Of a stretch of 64,000 nt of DNA, positions 52,301-63,776 are shown piece after piece. The first letter of the stretch is position 1. Each line of letters starts with the position of its first letter. The notes under the pieces are model-generated. The model had not been told where the DNA came from. It did no database searches and saw only the letters and a list, made by a program, of their open reading frames with translations. Made by a program: the position numbers and the translations under genes. The DNA comes from Patagioenas fasciata (lineage: Eukaryota; Chordata; Aves; Columbiformes; Columbidae), in NCBI RefSeq assembly GCF_037038585.1, contig NC_092521.1, positions 150,068,605 to 150,132,604 of the forward strand. The letters are read 5' to 3'.

Positions 52301-55300
52301 AATATATTTAAATTACTTATGGGTCAAGAATTTCTTCACTGTAAATACGGTGTTGGCACTGACGTGAGAAGTGCTTAATTACAAAGGATGCTTTTCAATT
52401 GTACATTCTTTTCTGCAGTAAAAGCCAAAGGAAACAACTCATACAAACAGAGAGAAAATCAGCAGAAAATATTCATCCCTTAAATAGAATAGACACCTAG
52501 ATCTTAAAATATTAATGATTTTTATCTATCTGTCTAGCTAGCTAAATTTAAATTTACTATAAATTCAAATCCAAAACTGTGTTTCCACATTATTGAAAAA
52601 TTCTTTATTTTATTTAAAATACTTTAAATTACCGTTTTCACTCACTCACATGAATTATTCATATTATTATTATTTTGTATAGGCAGAAATTATCTTTAAA
52701 GTTAAATGCTTACCCATCATCATGACTACCTTTAAAAGCAATAATAATTTTTAAGAAAATCTGCATAGTAATAAGTAACTTGCCGTACAAGACTAAATTA
52801 CTGAGGCATGAAGAACCTCTAGAGATCATTATAGAGATTATGGGCTACTTTGGCAATCAACAGGCCAGCAGCATACTTTATTACGTGTCAAAATGGTCTG
52901 TAATCCCAGTTAAAGCCTTCTCTTGAGAGCTGACTGATGTGTGTCAGTGTTGTGGCCAATGTTCTGCTGATTCTTAAAATCCTTCCCATTGTATTTCTTG
53001 CATCTTTTGCTTTGTGATTTTAGTTGCCTATCTCTGATGATTCTAAAAATACTTAAAATTGAGCTAGAGAGGAGAAAATGGCTAACTGTCTTGTGTATGT
53101 GCATTGAGTCATTTCTACTGTAAGTAGATTTTCAGTTGAGCTTCCTTTGCATTGGCTTTGTGGACTTCTATTTGTTTACTTTTATTCGCTGCAAATTCAG
53201 CTTTATTTAAAAGATACTTCCGATATTTTTCTTTCTTTTTCAAACTTTTTATTCGTAAGACAACAGTTCAAATAAGGGAATGATCCCTCCAAACGTTAGT
53301 AAGCACGGGTAAGATTTCCAGACATGTCTAAGTCCTACTGACTTCTCAGTTCCTGAATTTCTTTGATACATTCAAAAATTTTACCATGTAGATATAGCTT
53401 GAAGCATGTCATTAGTCTGCTTTAAGTCGTGGATATGGTCAAATGTTTATTGACCCTTGTAACTGCAGAGCTTCTATGCTGTTGAGTGCCTTTCTGGCTG
53501 AGAAAGTTTTACTCAGGACTCAGAATTTCTAACACCTGTACTTCTGGTTTTGGGGATGAGTGAGTTTATCAGTATAGTTGCCAGAGGTCTCTAGATACTT
53601 TGTAGCTGTTCTCTGTTGTTACTTCTGTAGAGGAAGGAAACGTCTATTATAAAATCATAGAACATATATAAAAACATAGAACGTTGTTGGAAGGGACCTT
53701 CAAAGCTCATCTAGTCCAACCCCCTGCAATGACCAGGGACATCTTCAACTAAATCAGGTTGCTCAGAGCCCCATCAAGCCTGGCCTTGGATGTCTCCAAG
53801 GATGGGGCATCTACCACCTCTCTGGGCAACTGGTGCCAGCATTTTACCACACTCATTGTAAAAAATTTCTTCCTCGTAGCTAGCCTGAATTTCCCCTTTC
53901 TTAATTTAAAACCATTACACCTTGTCCTGTCATAACACACCCTTCTAAAAAGTCTGTTCCCATCCTTCTTATAGGCTCCTTTTAAGCATGGAAAAGCTGC
54001 AATGAGGTCTCCCCAGAGCCTTCTCTTTTCCAGGCTGAACAGCCCCAACTCTCTCAGCCTGTCCTCACAGCAGAGCTGTTCCAGCCCTCTGATCATCTTC
54101 GTGGCCTCCTCTGGCCCCTCTCCAACAGGTCCATGTCTTTCCTGTGCTGAGCGCTCCAGAGCTGGATGCAGGACTCCAGGTGGGGTCTCACCAGAGTGGA
54201 GCAGAGGGGCAGAATCACCTCCCCTGACCTACTGGCCACGGTCCTTTTGATGCAGCCCAAGATATGATTGGCCTTCTGGGCTGCGAGTGTACATTACCAG
54301 CTCATGTCCAATCTCTGACCCACCAGTACCCCCAAGTCCTTCCCAGCAGGGCTGCTCTCAATCCCTTCATCCCCCAGCCTGGATTGATACCAGAGGTTGT
54401 CCAGTCCTTCATTAGCTGCTGCAGATCATTGCAGTGTAGGTCAGCAGTGAACCCTGTGTCACCAGGCTAAAACATAAAATTGAAATTCTCTGCAAAGTGT
54501 GTGCTAATGAAGAACTGCAAGCTATGCAGAATTTAAAATTCAATTTTTAACACCCACTGCCTCTCTTTGGCTGTTGTAGTATGTTATCTTGTACTCCACC
54601 AAGTTCAATTGTACATTTACTAGTATGTTCTTCAATTTTATGCATTTGGACTTTGTTAGCAACAACCAAAGTAAGCATTATCCTGAGTATGACCTGTTGA
54701 ATTGGAAAAGGTGTTTTCATCAAGCCTGTATGCATTCTGCAGTTTTAAGTCTTACAGAGAACAACTTTCGCATTCTGTTGGACTATGTATGTTTAAAGCT
54801 GCATTTAATAGTCATCTTTTGGGCTTGACTCAGAGTTCCCTGAAGTGTAGTGGGTTTTGGATCAGGTCCTTTGTACATATTTCTTAATTGCTGGTGCCTC
54901 TGTTACTAAAATATTTCCATTTCTATGGTATCAAAAGCAAGCGTTATGTTGGAAACAACTGCATGAAATAAGATTCATGTCATTTCATTGAAAATGAATG
55001 CATATTATTGCTATTGATCTCTTTCATTTAAAGCTGAAATTAGAAAAATCTTAAATGAGGAAGAGGTTGAGAAGTCTCTCATAAACCTTTTGAAAATTGA
55101 TAATGATGGAGTTAAAGTTGCTGCTTCCCAAGCAATTTCTGCCATGTGTGAGAATTCAGCTACCAAACGTGCATTTGGACTCCAGGGTAAGTGAGGTGGG
55201 AAGGGATGAACTGAGAATCTGTGCTTTTTCTTTTATAAGGAACATATTATAATTTTACAGATTGCCATCGTTTATTTGAAGGTTCATGTATACAATTATT

Positions 55301-55416
55301 TCTTTCAAAGGGATTCCCCAGCTAGTGCAGTTGCTAAACAGTGACAGTGAAGAGGTAAAAGAAGCTGCAGTGACAGCATTAGCAAATTTGACAACAGCCA
55401 GTCCTGGTAATGCAAG
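37302..55416 (+). CDS. ARMC3: ARMC3, armadillo repeat-containing protein 3, spliced coding region (5' part, exons 2-10)
   Basis: Nine exons join in frame to give residues 1-391 plus two bases of codon 392. The product starts MGKKVKKEVEPPPKDV and continues into FDPLLIESK, closely matching the start of vertebrate ARMC3 as I know it, with no length change I can detect through residue 391. The whole visible part is armadillo repeat: about nine helical repeats from residue ~17 to ~390, with typical motifs such as GGLEPLIRLL (150-159), VIPPLLELLKS (182-192), GGLKKLLSF (274-282) and GIPQLVQLL (357-365). Such repeats form a superhelical protein-binding surface. No enzyme domain is visible here; in human ARMC3 (872 residues) the remaining ARM repeats and the C-terminal region follow, and they would lie beyond this window. 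ARMC3 is known mainly from testis, sperm and ciliated tissue. All introns are GT-AG. Gene identity is very secure; the exon ends are read from splice signals, not from transcripts. Confidence 0.96.
40955..41075 (+). repeat. Ancient CR1-like 3' end
   Basis: The sequence ACTGGGCTAGATGGTCTTTG followed by GTCTGACTAG matches the well-known ending of old reptilian CR1-type repeats (GGGCTAGATGGACCTTTGGTCTGACCCAG). Only the final part is recognisable. Confidence 0.5.
41118..41177. repeat. (AAAC)n microsatellite
   Basis: Six uninterrupted AAAC units, then AAAAAC, AAC and AACC variants. Confidence 0.95.
41987..42104 (+). CDS. ARMC3: ARMC3 exon 3 (residues 17-56)
   Basis: The acceptor is TTTGTTTGTAG and the donor GTGGGT, leaving one base of codon 56. 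The exon encodes FDPLLIESK, then AATVVLMLSSPEEEV and ACDALYKFASKG, which form the first armadillo-like repeat. Reading through the donor continues the frame for another 63 residues, but that extension does not resemble ARMC3 and is intron. Confidence 0.95.
42105..44021 (+). other. ARMC3: ARMC3 intron 3
   Basis: A phase-1 intron of 1.9 kb with GTGGGT donor and TTCAG acceptor. No repeat or gene is recognised inside. Confidence 0.88.
44022..44147 (+). CDS. ARMC3: ARMC3 exon 4 (residues 56-98, ARM repeat 2)
   Basis: The acceptor is CTACTCTTCAG and the donor C|GTAAGA. The exon starts by completing the glycine codon left by exon 3 and encodes DENKVTLLGLGAVEHL, then ISHEDPIVRRNAIMIFGIM and ASN. The GAVEHLYKLI and VRRNA motifs are typical of the third and first helices of armadillo units. 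It ends one base into the codon for His98. Confidence 0.96.
44148..45873 (+). other. ARMC3: ARMC3 intron 4
   Basis: A phase-1 intron of 1.7 kb with GTAAGA donor. No gene or named repeat is seen inside. Confidence 0.88.
45874..45942 (+). CDS. ARMC3: ARMC3 exon 5 (residues 98-121)
   Basis: A short 69-base exon between acceptor TTTCATTGTAG and donor GTAGCT. It encodes (H)DVKKLLRELDVTNSLIS followed by RLAPE, the linker and start of ARM repeat 3, which closely follows the vertebrate ARMC3 sequence. The donor GTAGCT is weaker than consensus, but the phase (one base carried over) matches exon 6 exactly. Confidence 0.94.
46260..46435 (+). CDS. ARMC3: ARMC3 exon 6 (residues 121-179, ARM repeats 3-4)
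   Basis: The acceptor follows a strong pyrimidine tract (CTTTTTTTTTTCCCCACAG); the donor is CAG|GTAAAG. The exon encodes EDVVIHEFATLCLAHMAVE, then a complete armadillo unit containing IFEQGGLEPLIRLLGSPD and ending in IYLLVQ. It ends on a codon boundary. Confidence 0.96.
46436..47757 (+). other. ARMC3: ARMC3 intron 6
   Basis: A phase-0 intron of 1.3 kb. It contains the longest open frame of the window (46,823-47,269, 148 codons), which has no recognisable domain and is not called as a gene. Confidence 0.88.
47758..47952 (+). CDS. ARMC3: ARMC3 exon 7 (residues 180-244, ARM repeats 5-6)
   Basis: The acceptor is TTTACTGCAG. The exon is exactly 65 codons, starting DFQSCAAVRGLNVIPP and including LLKSEYPVIQLLALKTLEV and KGLECLLKILETN. 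Its donor is AAT|GTACAG, which is poor, but it is the only GT that keeps both homology and frame with exon 8, which starts EFSDLHVEALAVL. Confidence 0.93.
47953..48752 (+). other. ARMC3: ARMC3 intron 7
   Basis: A phase-0 intron of 800 bp with the unusual donor GTACAG and a normal pyrimidine-rich acceptor. Nothing else is recognised inside. Confidence 0.85.
48753..48936 (+). CDS. ARMC3: ARMC3 exon 8 (residues 245-306, ARM repeats 6-7)
   Basis: The acceptor is TTTTTCCTTGTTAG and the donor GAC T|GTATGT. The exon encodes EFSDLHVEALAVLGNCLED, then QQTGGLKKLLSFVE and IQKNTAKAIAKAAYD. The pairing of GGLKKLLSF with a DIQKN-A-KAI helix is a clear armadillo unit. It was found by homology, since its open frame is short and has no internal ATG. 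Confidence 0.95.
51338..51437. mobile_element. hAT-type miniature inverted-repeat element (MITE), 100 bp
   Basis: The element is flanked on both sides by the identical 8 bp CCTTAAGA (51,330-51,337 and 51,438-51,445), the length made by hAT transposases. The right end, read on the complement, is CAGGGGTGCCAAACGCATTT, matching the common hAT terminus CAGGGGTGTCAAACTCATTT. Inside it, GGCTGATGTGGCCCCTGGTG is also typical subterminal hAT sequence. The left end keeps CAGGG and then diverges. It is too small to encode anything. Confidence 0.85.
53648..54405 (-). mobile_element. CR1 LINE copy 4, 5'-truncated
   Basis: The complement of the left end carries the CR1 tail and GGACTAGATGAGCTTTGAAG. The minus-strand frame has 115 codons of the C-terminal reverse transcriptase region, including LGLFSLEKRRLWGDLIAAF and RKKFFTMSVVKCWHQLPRE. 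The right border, the 5' truncation, is approximate. It lies antisense to ARMC3 in intron 8. Confidence 0.93.
55034..55186 (+). CDS. ARMC3: ARMC3 exon 9 (residues 306-357, ARM repeat 8)
   Basis: The acceptor is CTTTCATTTAAAG and the donor CAG G|GTAAGT. The exon completes Ser306 and encodes EIRKILNEEEVEKSLINLLK, then DGVKVAASQAISAMCENSA and KRAFGLQ. It follows a 6.1 kb intron. The SQAISAMCENS stretch is essentially identical to mammalian ARMC3. Confidence 0.95.
55187..55310 (+). other. ARMC3: ARMC3 intron 9
   Basis: A very short phase-1 intron of 124 bp with GTAAGT donor and TTTCAAAG acceptor. Confidence 0.92.
55311..55416 (+). CDS. ARMC3: ARMC3 exon 10 (residues 357-392, ARM repeat 9)
   Basis: The acceptor is ATTATTTCTTTCAAAG and the donor AG|GTGAGT. 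The exon completes Gly357 and encodes IPQLVQLLNSDSEEVKEAA, then VTALANLTTASPGNA and two bases of the next codon. This is the last ARMC3 exon visible; the following exon, expected to start with residues like AEADGI, was not found before the window end. Confidence 0.95.
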
Positions 55417-56411
55417 GTGAGTCTGCAATAATTAAATTGTTGTTTGAAACACTAATCTGAACACAAGTGATAATATTTTCATTTTTAATGAATTCTTCAT
55501 CTTATCCCACAAGGCAGGTCTGTTTGAATTTGACTCTAAGGCACTTTTTGGTGCTTATGAGTCATCTGGAATAGGTTGCTTCCCATCAGTGTTACAAGAG
55601 TTACACTATTTCTACTAACATTTGTTTAATCAAGGAAAGGTATGAAGCAGATGTAATGAAAGCAGAGATATAAATCATGTTTTGAAGAGAACATAAGAGG
55701 AAAATATGCCTCATGATCTAAGACATTCGATGTGGGATATTTTTTGAAAATTCAAAATCAGTAAGGTATCCTTTACAATTTTATGGTTCATGCAACTTTT
55801 TTGCCTGATTTAAACCCGGTCCTTGAGGGAGATAGCACTCAGATATTCTGAGTATTGGTATTGTCTTTCTCTTTTTTTCATTGTTTCCCAAGTAAAAGAG
55901 AATGCTTATAGTGCATTCTCTAAAAGAAAGGAAGTGTAATTTCAGTATCCAGAATAATTAACAAAGGACGATTAGCTGACTATAAGTTCCAAAATAATTG
56001 TATCAACTAAATTTTGTTCTCAGTTGCAGAGTTCTGGTATCCCAACTCTATTAAAAGTTCTGTTCAGGGAAAAGAAACAGAGCAGTCTGACGTATATGAG
56101 CAATCACATGTAACTAACAAACCATAAAATAATTCCTTAAAAGTTTCCTGGAATATACTCAAGGAAGTTGTAATCCATTCACAGGCATTCTTTGAAGTGA
56201 AAAAGTAAAAAAACTCACCAAATAAATTATTTGTTTCAATTTATTGATTCAGCTCTAATAGCCACCAGTATTCACTTAATGTTACCAGATGGAGCCATAA
56301 TTTGGCACAAGAGAATAATATTCTCAGATTCACATAATAGATTTTTGGTCTGATATTCTGCTCTCATGTGCTTGACTCTCCAGTTGGTGTCAGTGGGAGT
56401 CACACACACAT

Positions 56412-56515
56412 GAAAAGAGCACAGGACTGGAGTCTAGGGGTCAAACTTTCAGCTCTGCTACAGCTGTTTTTCGTAGTGCAGCCCTTTGAGGTTTCACATT
56501 GTGAAAAGGGAATCT
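56412..56515 (+). repeat. MIR-type SINE fragment
   Basis: AAAGAGCACAGGACTGGAGT, then CAGCTCTGCTACAGCTGTTT and later GTGAAAAGGG, follow the order of the MIR core (AGAGCACGGACTCTGGAG... CGGCTCTGCCACTTACTAGCTGT... TGTAAAATGGGG). Confidence 0.7.
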
Positions 56516-59500
56516 CCGGAGAGTTTTGAGTTGGTATAGCAGCTCATGCCAATTCATTCATTTTCTTTTGCCAAGGAGATAGTCACGACATTGTTTAGCT
56601 CGACTGCTAGAACAATTCTCTGAGACCTCAGGCAGGGAAATTGCTGTCTCTCTTCCTCTGCATTATAATGGAGTTTGTATTTGTTTCTTGCTGCGCAGAG
56701 TCAGGAAATTGTAAAGGTGGCTTACATACACTGCTCTCTCTTTGCAATTCAGCTCCAAGTACAATATGGAAGCACCAGATAATCTAATCACACATCTTCT
56801 GTGAAAATCAGGAAGCAATAATTTACATTAAATATGTATATTGGATGAATGCCATGTGACTGTATAATTACTTCAAAGTTTCATTTCCAAATCAAAACCA
56901 TTAATAACTCATAGAAGGGTCCAAGTATGACTAGGATCTATAAATGAATATATAGAGTTGAACCCTCAGCTGATAGAAATTGATATAGTTCCAGCTCACT
57001 GACTGTCTGGCCCATACTTATTTTACATTCACATAATAAGAAAAATAATTTGGAGAAAATGCATTCTAGATTGGGTTACCATAGTCATACATCTTTCTAG
57101 AATATTTTGTGTGTGTGTCTTGTAAACCACGGAAAATAAGTGTATATATAATGAAGATGCTGATTTACTTTTATAATGATGTGACTTTGCTGTATAACTG
57201 ACGATATTCTAGTCCCAAATGAGGCTAATGCGACTAGTGCCCTTTTATTGGCTATAGATGAGATTCTTGTTATAAACCCTTCAAGAATATTAAATCGTAA
57301 AGGTAGTAGTAACAGGTAGACCTTATGTGGCAAGAACAAAATGTGGACAGTAAAGGGAAGACTATTTACTCTAAATGTTTTAACTTTTTACTAGCCAGCC
57401 AAAAATTAAATCTTGTTGAACTCATATACATGTGTTCTGCCGTATTTCATTTCATGAGCATTTTTGCGTGTATTGTATTGACTGGAGGATGTGTACCTTG
57501 CCCCTTCATTTTGTACAGCATATGTTACAGAATGTAAACAGAATACAACACATGGCTATTTTTGCTAGAGATTTGTTTTTTCTGTTAGGAATATTTTGTC
57601 AAGAAGTGTTGTCTACTTTTCATATAATATGGAAAAAAATACAAGTTAAACCAAATTGTATAATTAAGGCTTCCACAATAGCTAGCTCATAAGGATAAAG
57701 TCTTCCATTGATTAATAACACAAGAACAGCATAGGCAATGGGCAATACTACCCCCCACTAATCTATATTAACCTTGACCTTTAGGTGCTTCCCCACAGCA
57801 ATGAAAGGCGAGTTCTGTACCCTGAGCCAATCAATCCTTTGTTTCTCAACCAAGACAGTTAATAAAGGTGCCAAATATGGTGGAGGTTTTGTAATTAGAA
57901 CACCTGTTCATGATGAACGGGACAGAGACCAGGTTGTCATTTCACACAAGTCCCCAAGCAACCACGATTTGTGATTTAATGAATGACTCTGCCTCCCGTA
58001 AGTATTTTAACCAAAGATCTAGAGCAAAAGGTAACATGAATCCCATATCAAGGATTTTGAGTTTTCAAGTTTACTGGAAAACATGGATTTTCAATATGAT
58101 CTCTACCAGAACACAGGAATAATACTGTAAATAACTTTTAAAATATTTCAGCATGTAAGCTTTTGCTGCATAGCTGATGTTGTGTCATGCTTCAGTAGCA
58201 CATAGAAAAAAGTACAGTGGTCAAATGCCTCATAGTTTACAGCTTGACAACCCTAGTTATGCTTTTATCAGAATTTTATCATAAAGTAATGGCAGTTTTA
58301 ACTCTGCTGTATATTGATGATAAGTTCTTTGTAAATGCATTAATAATTAGGCTAAATAAAAGTAAAATTGCAAAATATACTGCAGTTTAAAATCCCATGT
58401 ACTTACATATGGTAAAGAAATTATTTTGGGATGTTACTACATGTATAGCTCTGAGCTGTCTTTGATATATGTGTCAGAATTTGTTTCTGTGGGTCTGCTT
58501 CTGGGAAGAAGAGAATTATGTTCAGCTGAGTATTTGCATCCACTTCACATTTTTTAATCCAGGACACTAACTTGCTGTATTGAAATCTGTATATAGTTCT
58601 TTGGACAACAGAATGCCATCTTAAGGAATCTATGAAATCTGTCTATTTTTGCTGTGTCCAAGCATTGGGAAATGTAGGCACAGTCGCTTCAATAATGTAC
58701 ATTATGCACAAATTGAACAATTACACACAAAGAAAGAAACAGCAGTGCCATCTATTGGACAAAAAAAATAAATTATTCTGTGCTATACAACAAACTACAG
58801 ATGAAATGTTTTACTTCAGCCTCTGCCTATTTTCCCCATTTAAAGTACAATCAATTATTTTTGCTTTTCTTGTATTTGGGATAAATTAATCACATCAAAT
58901 ATAAATATGATGTTAGTTAGAAGTAACACATAGAAATAAGATCTCAAGTGTGCCAGTTAATTCAACATTAACTTGACTAGCTCTATTCTTCGGTGGTGTT
59001 GTAGCACAAATGCCATTTCTAATAGCTGTCTTCATAAATCTGGCAATGTCTGAATTCTGGGCACCTAATGGAGTTACCACTAAAGAAAAACATATGCTCT
59101 GAAATTTAGCGCTTTGTACTGGACATGAAAACTAATTAACAGCCTCAGTAATATTTGTATTAAATTGTTTATTTTATGTGCAAAATTTATAGCATTCAGT
59201 TAGAGTTCAGTCTGGGGAAAGAAGGAAAGGGATTTTGTTTGTTGTTCAGCTGTACTAAGGGCTGCAGGAAATTGTGGTACATAACAGACTTATGATCTGG
59301 CAGAATATTTCTCCTGGGGTTTATAATTAGTGTCTTGTTACATATTTCTGTGTTACATATTTCTACTATCTGGAGTCAAGAAAGTAAAGCATCATCCCAA
59401 AAACTGCAAAGTCACCGAGCTTTATATTATATAATTCTCTGATTCTTGAATTCTTCACAAGAATCAGCTGACCTGTTTGCGTTAGCAAACGTATGTCTGT

Positions 59501-62500
59501 ATAGGCAGTTACAGGCATTATCACAGCATCTGAATGTGTGCTTTCTCATGTGTATCAAGATTTCCAAGATTTGGGAATAGGCTGGGAACTGATCATTGGC
59601 AGCGTTCAGTGAGGAGAAAGTGAGTTGTTCCCTTGACTTCAGTGGGTGCTGCATCTATTCCAAACTGGAGTTCATATACTGATCTAACAACCCAAAATAC
59701 ATCCTCCATCTATTTCATGTGGATAATGCTCACCTGTAATGAGAGTCCTTCACCTTCTTAAACACAGATTTTCAGTATCCACAAGAGATTTCTATTGTTT
59801 TTAAGACTGTTATGGCTGTCAAGGAATAAATTTAAAGAATGACCTGTTTTCTTATATTTCAAATTTTGTTATTATCATTAGGAGGTAATTATTACTGTAA
59901 CTAGGTAGAAATATCACTAGATTGTGATCTTCCCTAATAGAAAATGGGAAACTTAATAATAGCTTTTCTTTCAAGACTGCAGATGGAACCCAGTTCCCAT
60001 AAATGGATCAATATGGAAGTGCCAGTATTACCTATGATAATACATTTGCATGAATATATGTGTTATTTTATGAGAACAGGAACAAAAATTTCTAGTACGT
60101 AAGAGCTATATTTAAGAACAGAAACAGGTAATATGTATTTCATAGGGTTTGTCTCTTTATGGTTTAATAGTTCTTCTTTATAACATAAGTTTGTGTTCCT
60201 GAAGGAGGGAATGAACAATAGAATGCCACTAGCTGTGTTGTGTAAAGGTAGTATGTTTTAATGCTGACCCCTACTGACAGAATTATGTTTTTGAGTAACT
60301 GTTCTGCAAGGTAAAGGGATTTCATTGGGTTTTGTGGTTTGTGTTTTTATTTTTTACATTAGTGCCTATTCTGCCAAGCTCTGTGCCAATATGAGCAGTT
60401 AACTCGGGCCATGAGCAGATTCCTATTTTGACTTTCTCTTACTGAATATCCATAGTGTGATGGGTGCTTTCTAAAGAAAAAAAGGCAACACAGTCATTAC
60501 CCAAAAGCTCACAAGCTTTTCCTCAAAAGTTACATATTGATGTCCATTGAAAACTGCAAAATATTTTATGGTAAATTCTCCCTTGGCAAAAAAGCTGAAT
60601 CAAGGCCTAATGCTGGGATGTCTGGCAGGTGCAAAACATTTCCAAGCAAACTGTTCATTTTTTCTCTTAGATTTGGGAAGGTGTGGCTATGCGGAGAAGT
60701 CCTTCTATAGACTCAGACAGTGTAACTGCATTTTGTTCCCAATACAACTCTTCTTTCACAAGAAAAATAGTGCTGTGCATTTTCCTATTTGTTTGTTTTT
60801 AAACTCTGTTGCCTATCAGGGCTTATATTGAAGACAGAGACCAATATGGAGCATTCATTTCTACCAAACACAAATCTCCTGTCACACACCCTAAGGTGCG
60901 TGAGAACCTAATTGCATCCAAAATAGGTTCAGACAGAAAACAGAACACTACTAAACTGAGATAACGGTAACTATATAGAAGTTCTACCCCGATTAGATAT
61001 AGCAAAATCTTTTGGGCTGTTTGTGCTCTCCTACCTTCAAAGCCTTGCAGTATGATTGCTATTAATCTTAGCTGTAGAAGGCTGGAATTTCACTCAGAGC
61101 ATGTGTATTGTCACCTGTAGCTCGCTGCCATAGTGTTCTCTGGGATCAGGTGAAACTTTTTTCTCTCTGGATGGAGACTTCTAAGCCTGGGAGAGAAAAC
61201 TGTGTTTTATGTAGTGGAACAAATAACATGTTTTCTCTTGAGTGTGTATACCTACAGTGACATTCAGTGAAATGCACTGAGATGAATTATACTTTTTATG
61301 AATTTAAAATGGCAAGAGTTTTATTTTACATTTTAGTAAATTTCTGACAAATGTATTGGTGCTTTTATATGCAAGTTTTCTTCGTAGCTTATTTCTCAAA
61401 TGCAAAGGATTTAAGTATATGTTTGAACTTACTTTAGTATAATGTGAAATTATTTATTTTAAGTGTGTATAAGGGAATTGCAGGTTTATGGCCGATCATG
61501 CAAACTGAATTCTGTCCTGCTGTGAATTTAACCTGTGCACTGACTGTGGTGTGTTGTCTACTTGGACTGTCATACCACAAGGGGGTAAAAATAAACTTTC
61601 ACAAGTAACTTTTAACCTTTTGACTTGCAACCGCAGTAATTTTATCTTGACACAGTAGTGTATGTGTCCTTTTTAGAGATTTAACTTTAAGGGAGAAAAA
61701 TAAAAGCATAAATTTCTCCACTCTGAATCATCATAAGAGCTTGAACCTTTAGCAAGGCAAAACGAATTGGTGCCATTTGAGATGAGTTCTAAGTTGTACA
61801 GAAAAGACTTATCCTGAAGTGAAAGATTGAGTCAAGTTTTACAGTCCAAGCTCTATTTGTAGAGAGGCTGACTTGGCCTAGCTTTTTTGTCCTTCCTCAG
61901 CTAGTGCTTCCAGAGATGAAGAGGAGCCACTGTATTCTCGGTCCCTGGGTTCGGGTGAGTTGTTGTGGGGATCCTGCTTTGGCTCTTCCTTTCCTTCCAC
62001 TGCACCTCCGTGAAGGCTGCTCTGGCAACTCCAGAATGTCCCCCCTTAATTTCCTCTTGTAACAATATGGATTCCAGACTTTCAACACTTGTGCTGAGTT
62101 ATTGATTTTTGCATGCACTACTTCTTGTATTAGAAAAAAAGAGATATAGGGGGATAGTGACTTTTTCATGAACTTATCCTGACTGCAGATACTTGGGGTC
62201 TGTAAAGGGAAAAAAAGGCTTCTATGGCTGAATTTCAAGCCTTTCTCATAATAGTCAAGTATCAGAAATTCTTGATAAAGTTTGCAAATAGTATTATAAT
62301 TGAAAAGCTTAGATATCATGCATAGGTCATTCATTACCAGTGCCCCTGTAATATTTGAAATTAGGAATACTACAGTTTTAGAATGGAGATTTATATAACT
62401 TTGTCAGAGTTTAATGACAGACATTAGAAGATCTCTGTGTATTGCTAAATGAGAGTCAGGTATTACAGTCTCAGCTAACCCAGACAGTTTAAGGTTTTAT

Positions 62501-63724
62501 TGCTTCCAGACTGTCAGGTTTATTGAGTTTGGAATTTGTTGATGTTTTAACAAGATACTTGTCAGTAAGAAATTGGAATAGAGGGTTCAGTTCTTGAAAT
62601 GAAAAATGAATATGGTTTGTTGATATTGCCAATATTTTTATTGTAGAACAAAGGGGCCCCAGAGTCTCTTGTGCTAGATTCCCTTACTCAGAATAAACAT
62701 ACTGACTTTAATTTTGCTTGTATCATGAAGAAAACAGAATATTAGTCTTTAAATAAAATACAAGTGACTATACACAAATAAATTGCTTTTCAAAATCATT
62801 AAATCACAAAGTAAAATTTTTCGTAAATGCAAAAGATATTTATTGGATGTGATTATTCTGATGGCATAACGAAGCAAATGAAGAATACTAATACATTCAA
62901 GGGATACAAAGGAAGATATTTCTTGAGGTTTTTCAAACTTCTGATTATTATATTTCTCAGTCAGAAATTATATAATAAATCTGGATCAAAAATGCCTTGT
63001 GTGAAAAAAAAGTCATGCGATTTAACACAGATAGAGTTGATTTTTAAAAATGTGTGTGTAATTAGATGCATAATTCTTATGCATAATTTACATGCAATTA
63101 TGTATGAAAATGAGATATACACAGGCATAAATGGCTAGCTAAGCACCTCACACACAATCACAGTAATTTTGCACAGAAATTAAACATGCAGTTGCAAATA
63201 CATTTGGAAAATGAAGTCCATAAGGAGTCCAATAGCCTTTATGAAGAGGAAAAAAATTGGATTTCTTCTTAGGAGAAATTGTCTTAAATCCTCAGTCAGA
63301 AGTGGGGAAGACCATTGAAGTGAATAAAAATATAATTTAGTATAAACCCGTTTATGTTCAGCTGTGGTAGAAGAAGCAAAACCAAACATACTTTATCATT
63401 TTTATGAGGTGCGAATCTCACTACTCTATATTAAGCGCAATCCAGAGTACGCAGTGGTGTGAAGCTGCAACACTGCCCGTCCCCTCTGCTCCCCTCCATG
63501 GAGGTTGCTTGGGTGGGGGCTCGGGGTGGCAGGCTCAGGGGTTTCTGTCAGCTCTTTGAACACCAGTAGTTGTTTTCTCCATTCTGCTGAAGCTTCTCTT
63601 CAGGAGGCAAAGCTGGCTGGACCATTCTCTGTGCACTAAGGAAGTAAATAATCTGTCATCTTCCTTGTCATGGCCAGGAGGCTTGGTCAGCAAACAGAGC
63701 TAGTATTATGCTTGATGTGATGCC

Positions 63725-63776
63725 AACAAAGAGGTGGTTCTTGCCCTGGGGAGCTTACAGTTCTAAAAATAAAAAA
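63725..63776 (+). repeat. Possible L2/MIR-family fragment
   Basis: TTGCCCTGGGGAGCTTACAGTTCTAA resembles the ancient-repeat phrase CTGCCCTCAAGGAGCTTACAGTCTAG. The match is short and the assignment tentative. Confidence 0.4.

Larger units (their letters stand above)
48937..55033 (+). other. ARMC3: ARMC3 intron 8
   Basis: A phase-1 intron of 6.1 kb. It contains a 100 bp hAT-type MITE and an antisense CR1 copy. The open frames at 50,329-50,785 overlap each other and were checked for transposase features, without success. Confidence 0.88.

Noticed and set aside
57774-58122. Two overlapping frames after a CAG-containing stretch, tested as the missing ARMC3 exon 11
   Set aside because: The residues do not resemble the armadillo repeat expected after PGNA, and no acceptor in the right phase gives one.
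61897-62334. 145-codon minus-strand frame
   Set aside because: No domain, no splice support and no start context; it is likely a chance frame in intron 10.
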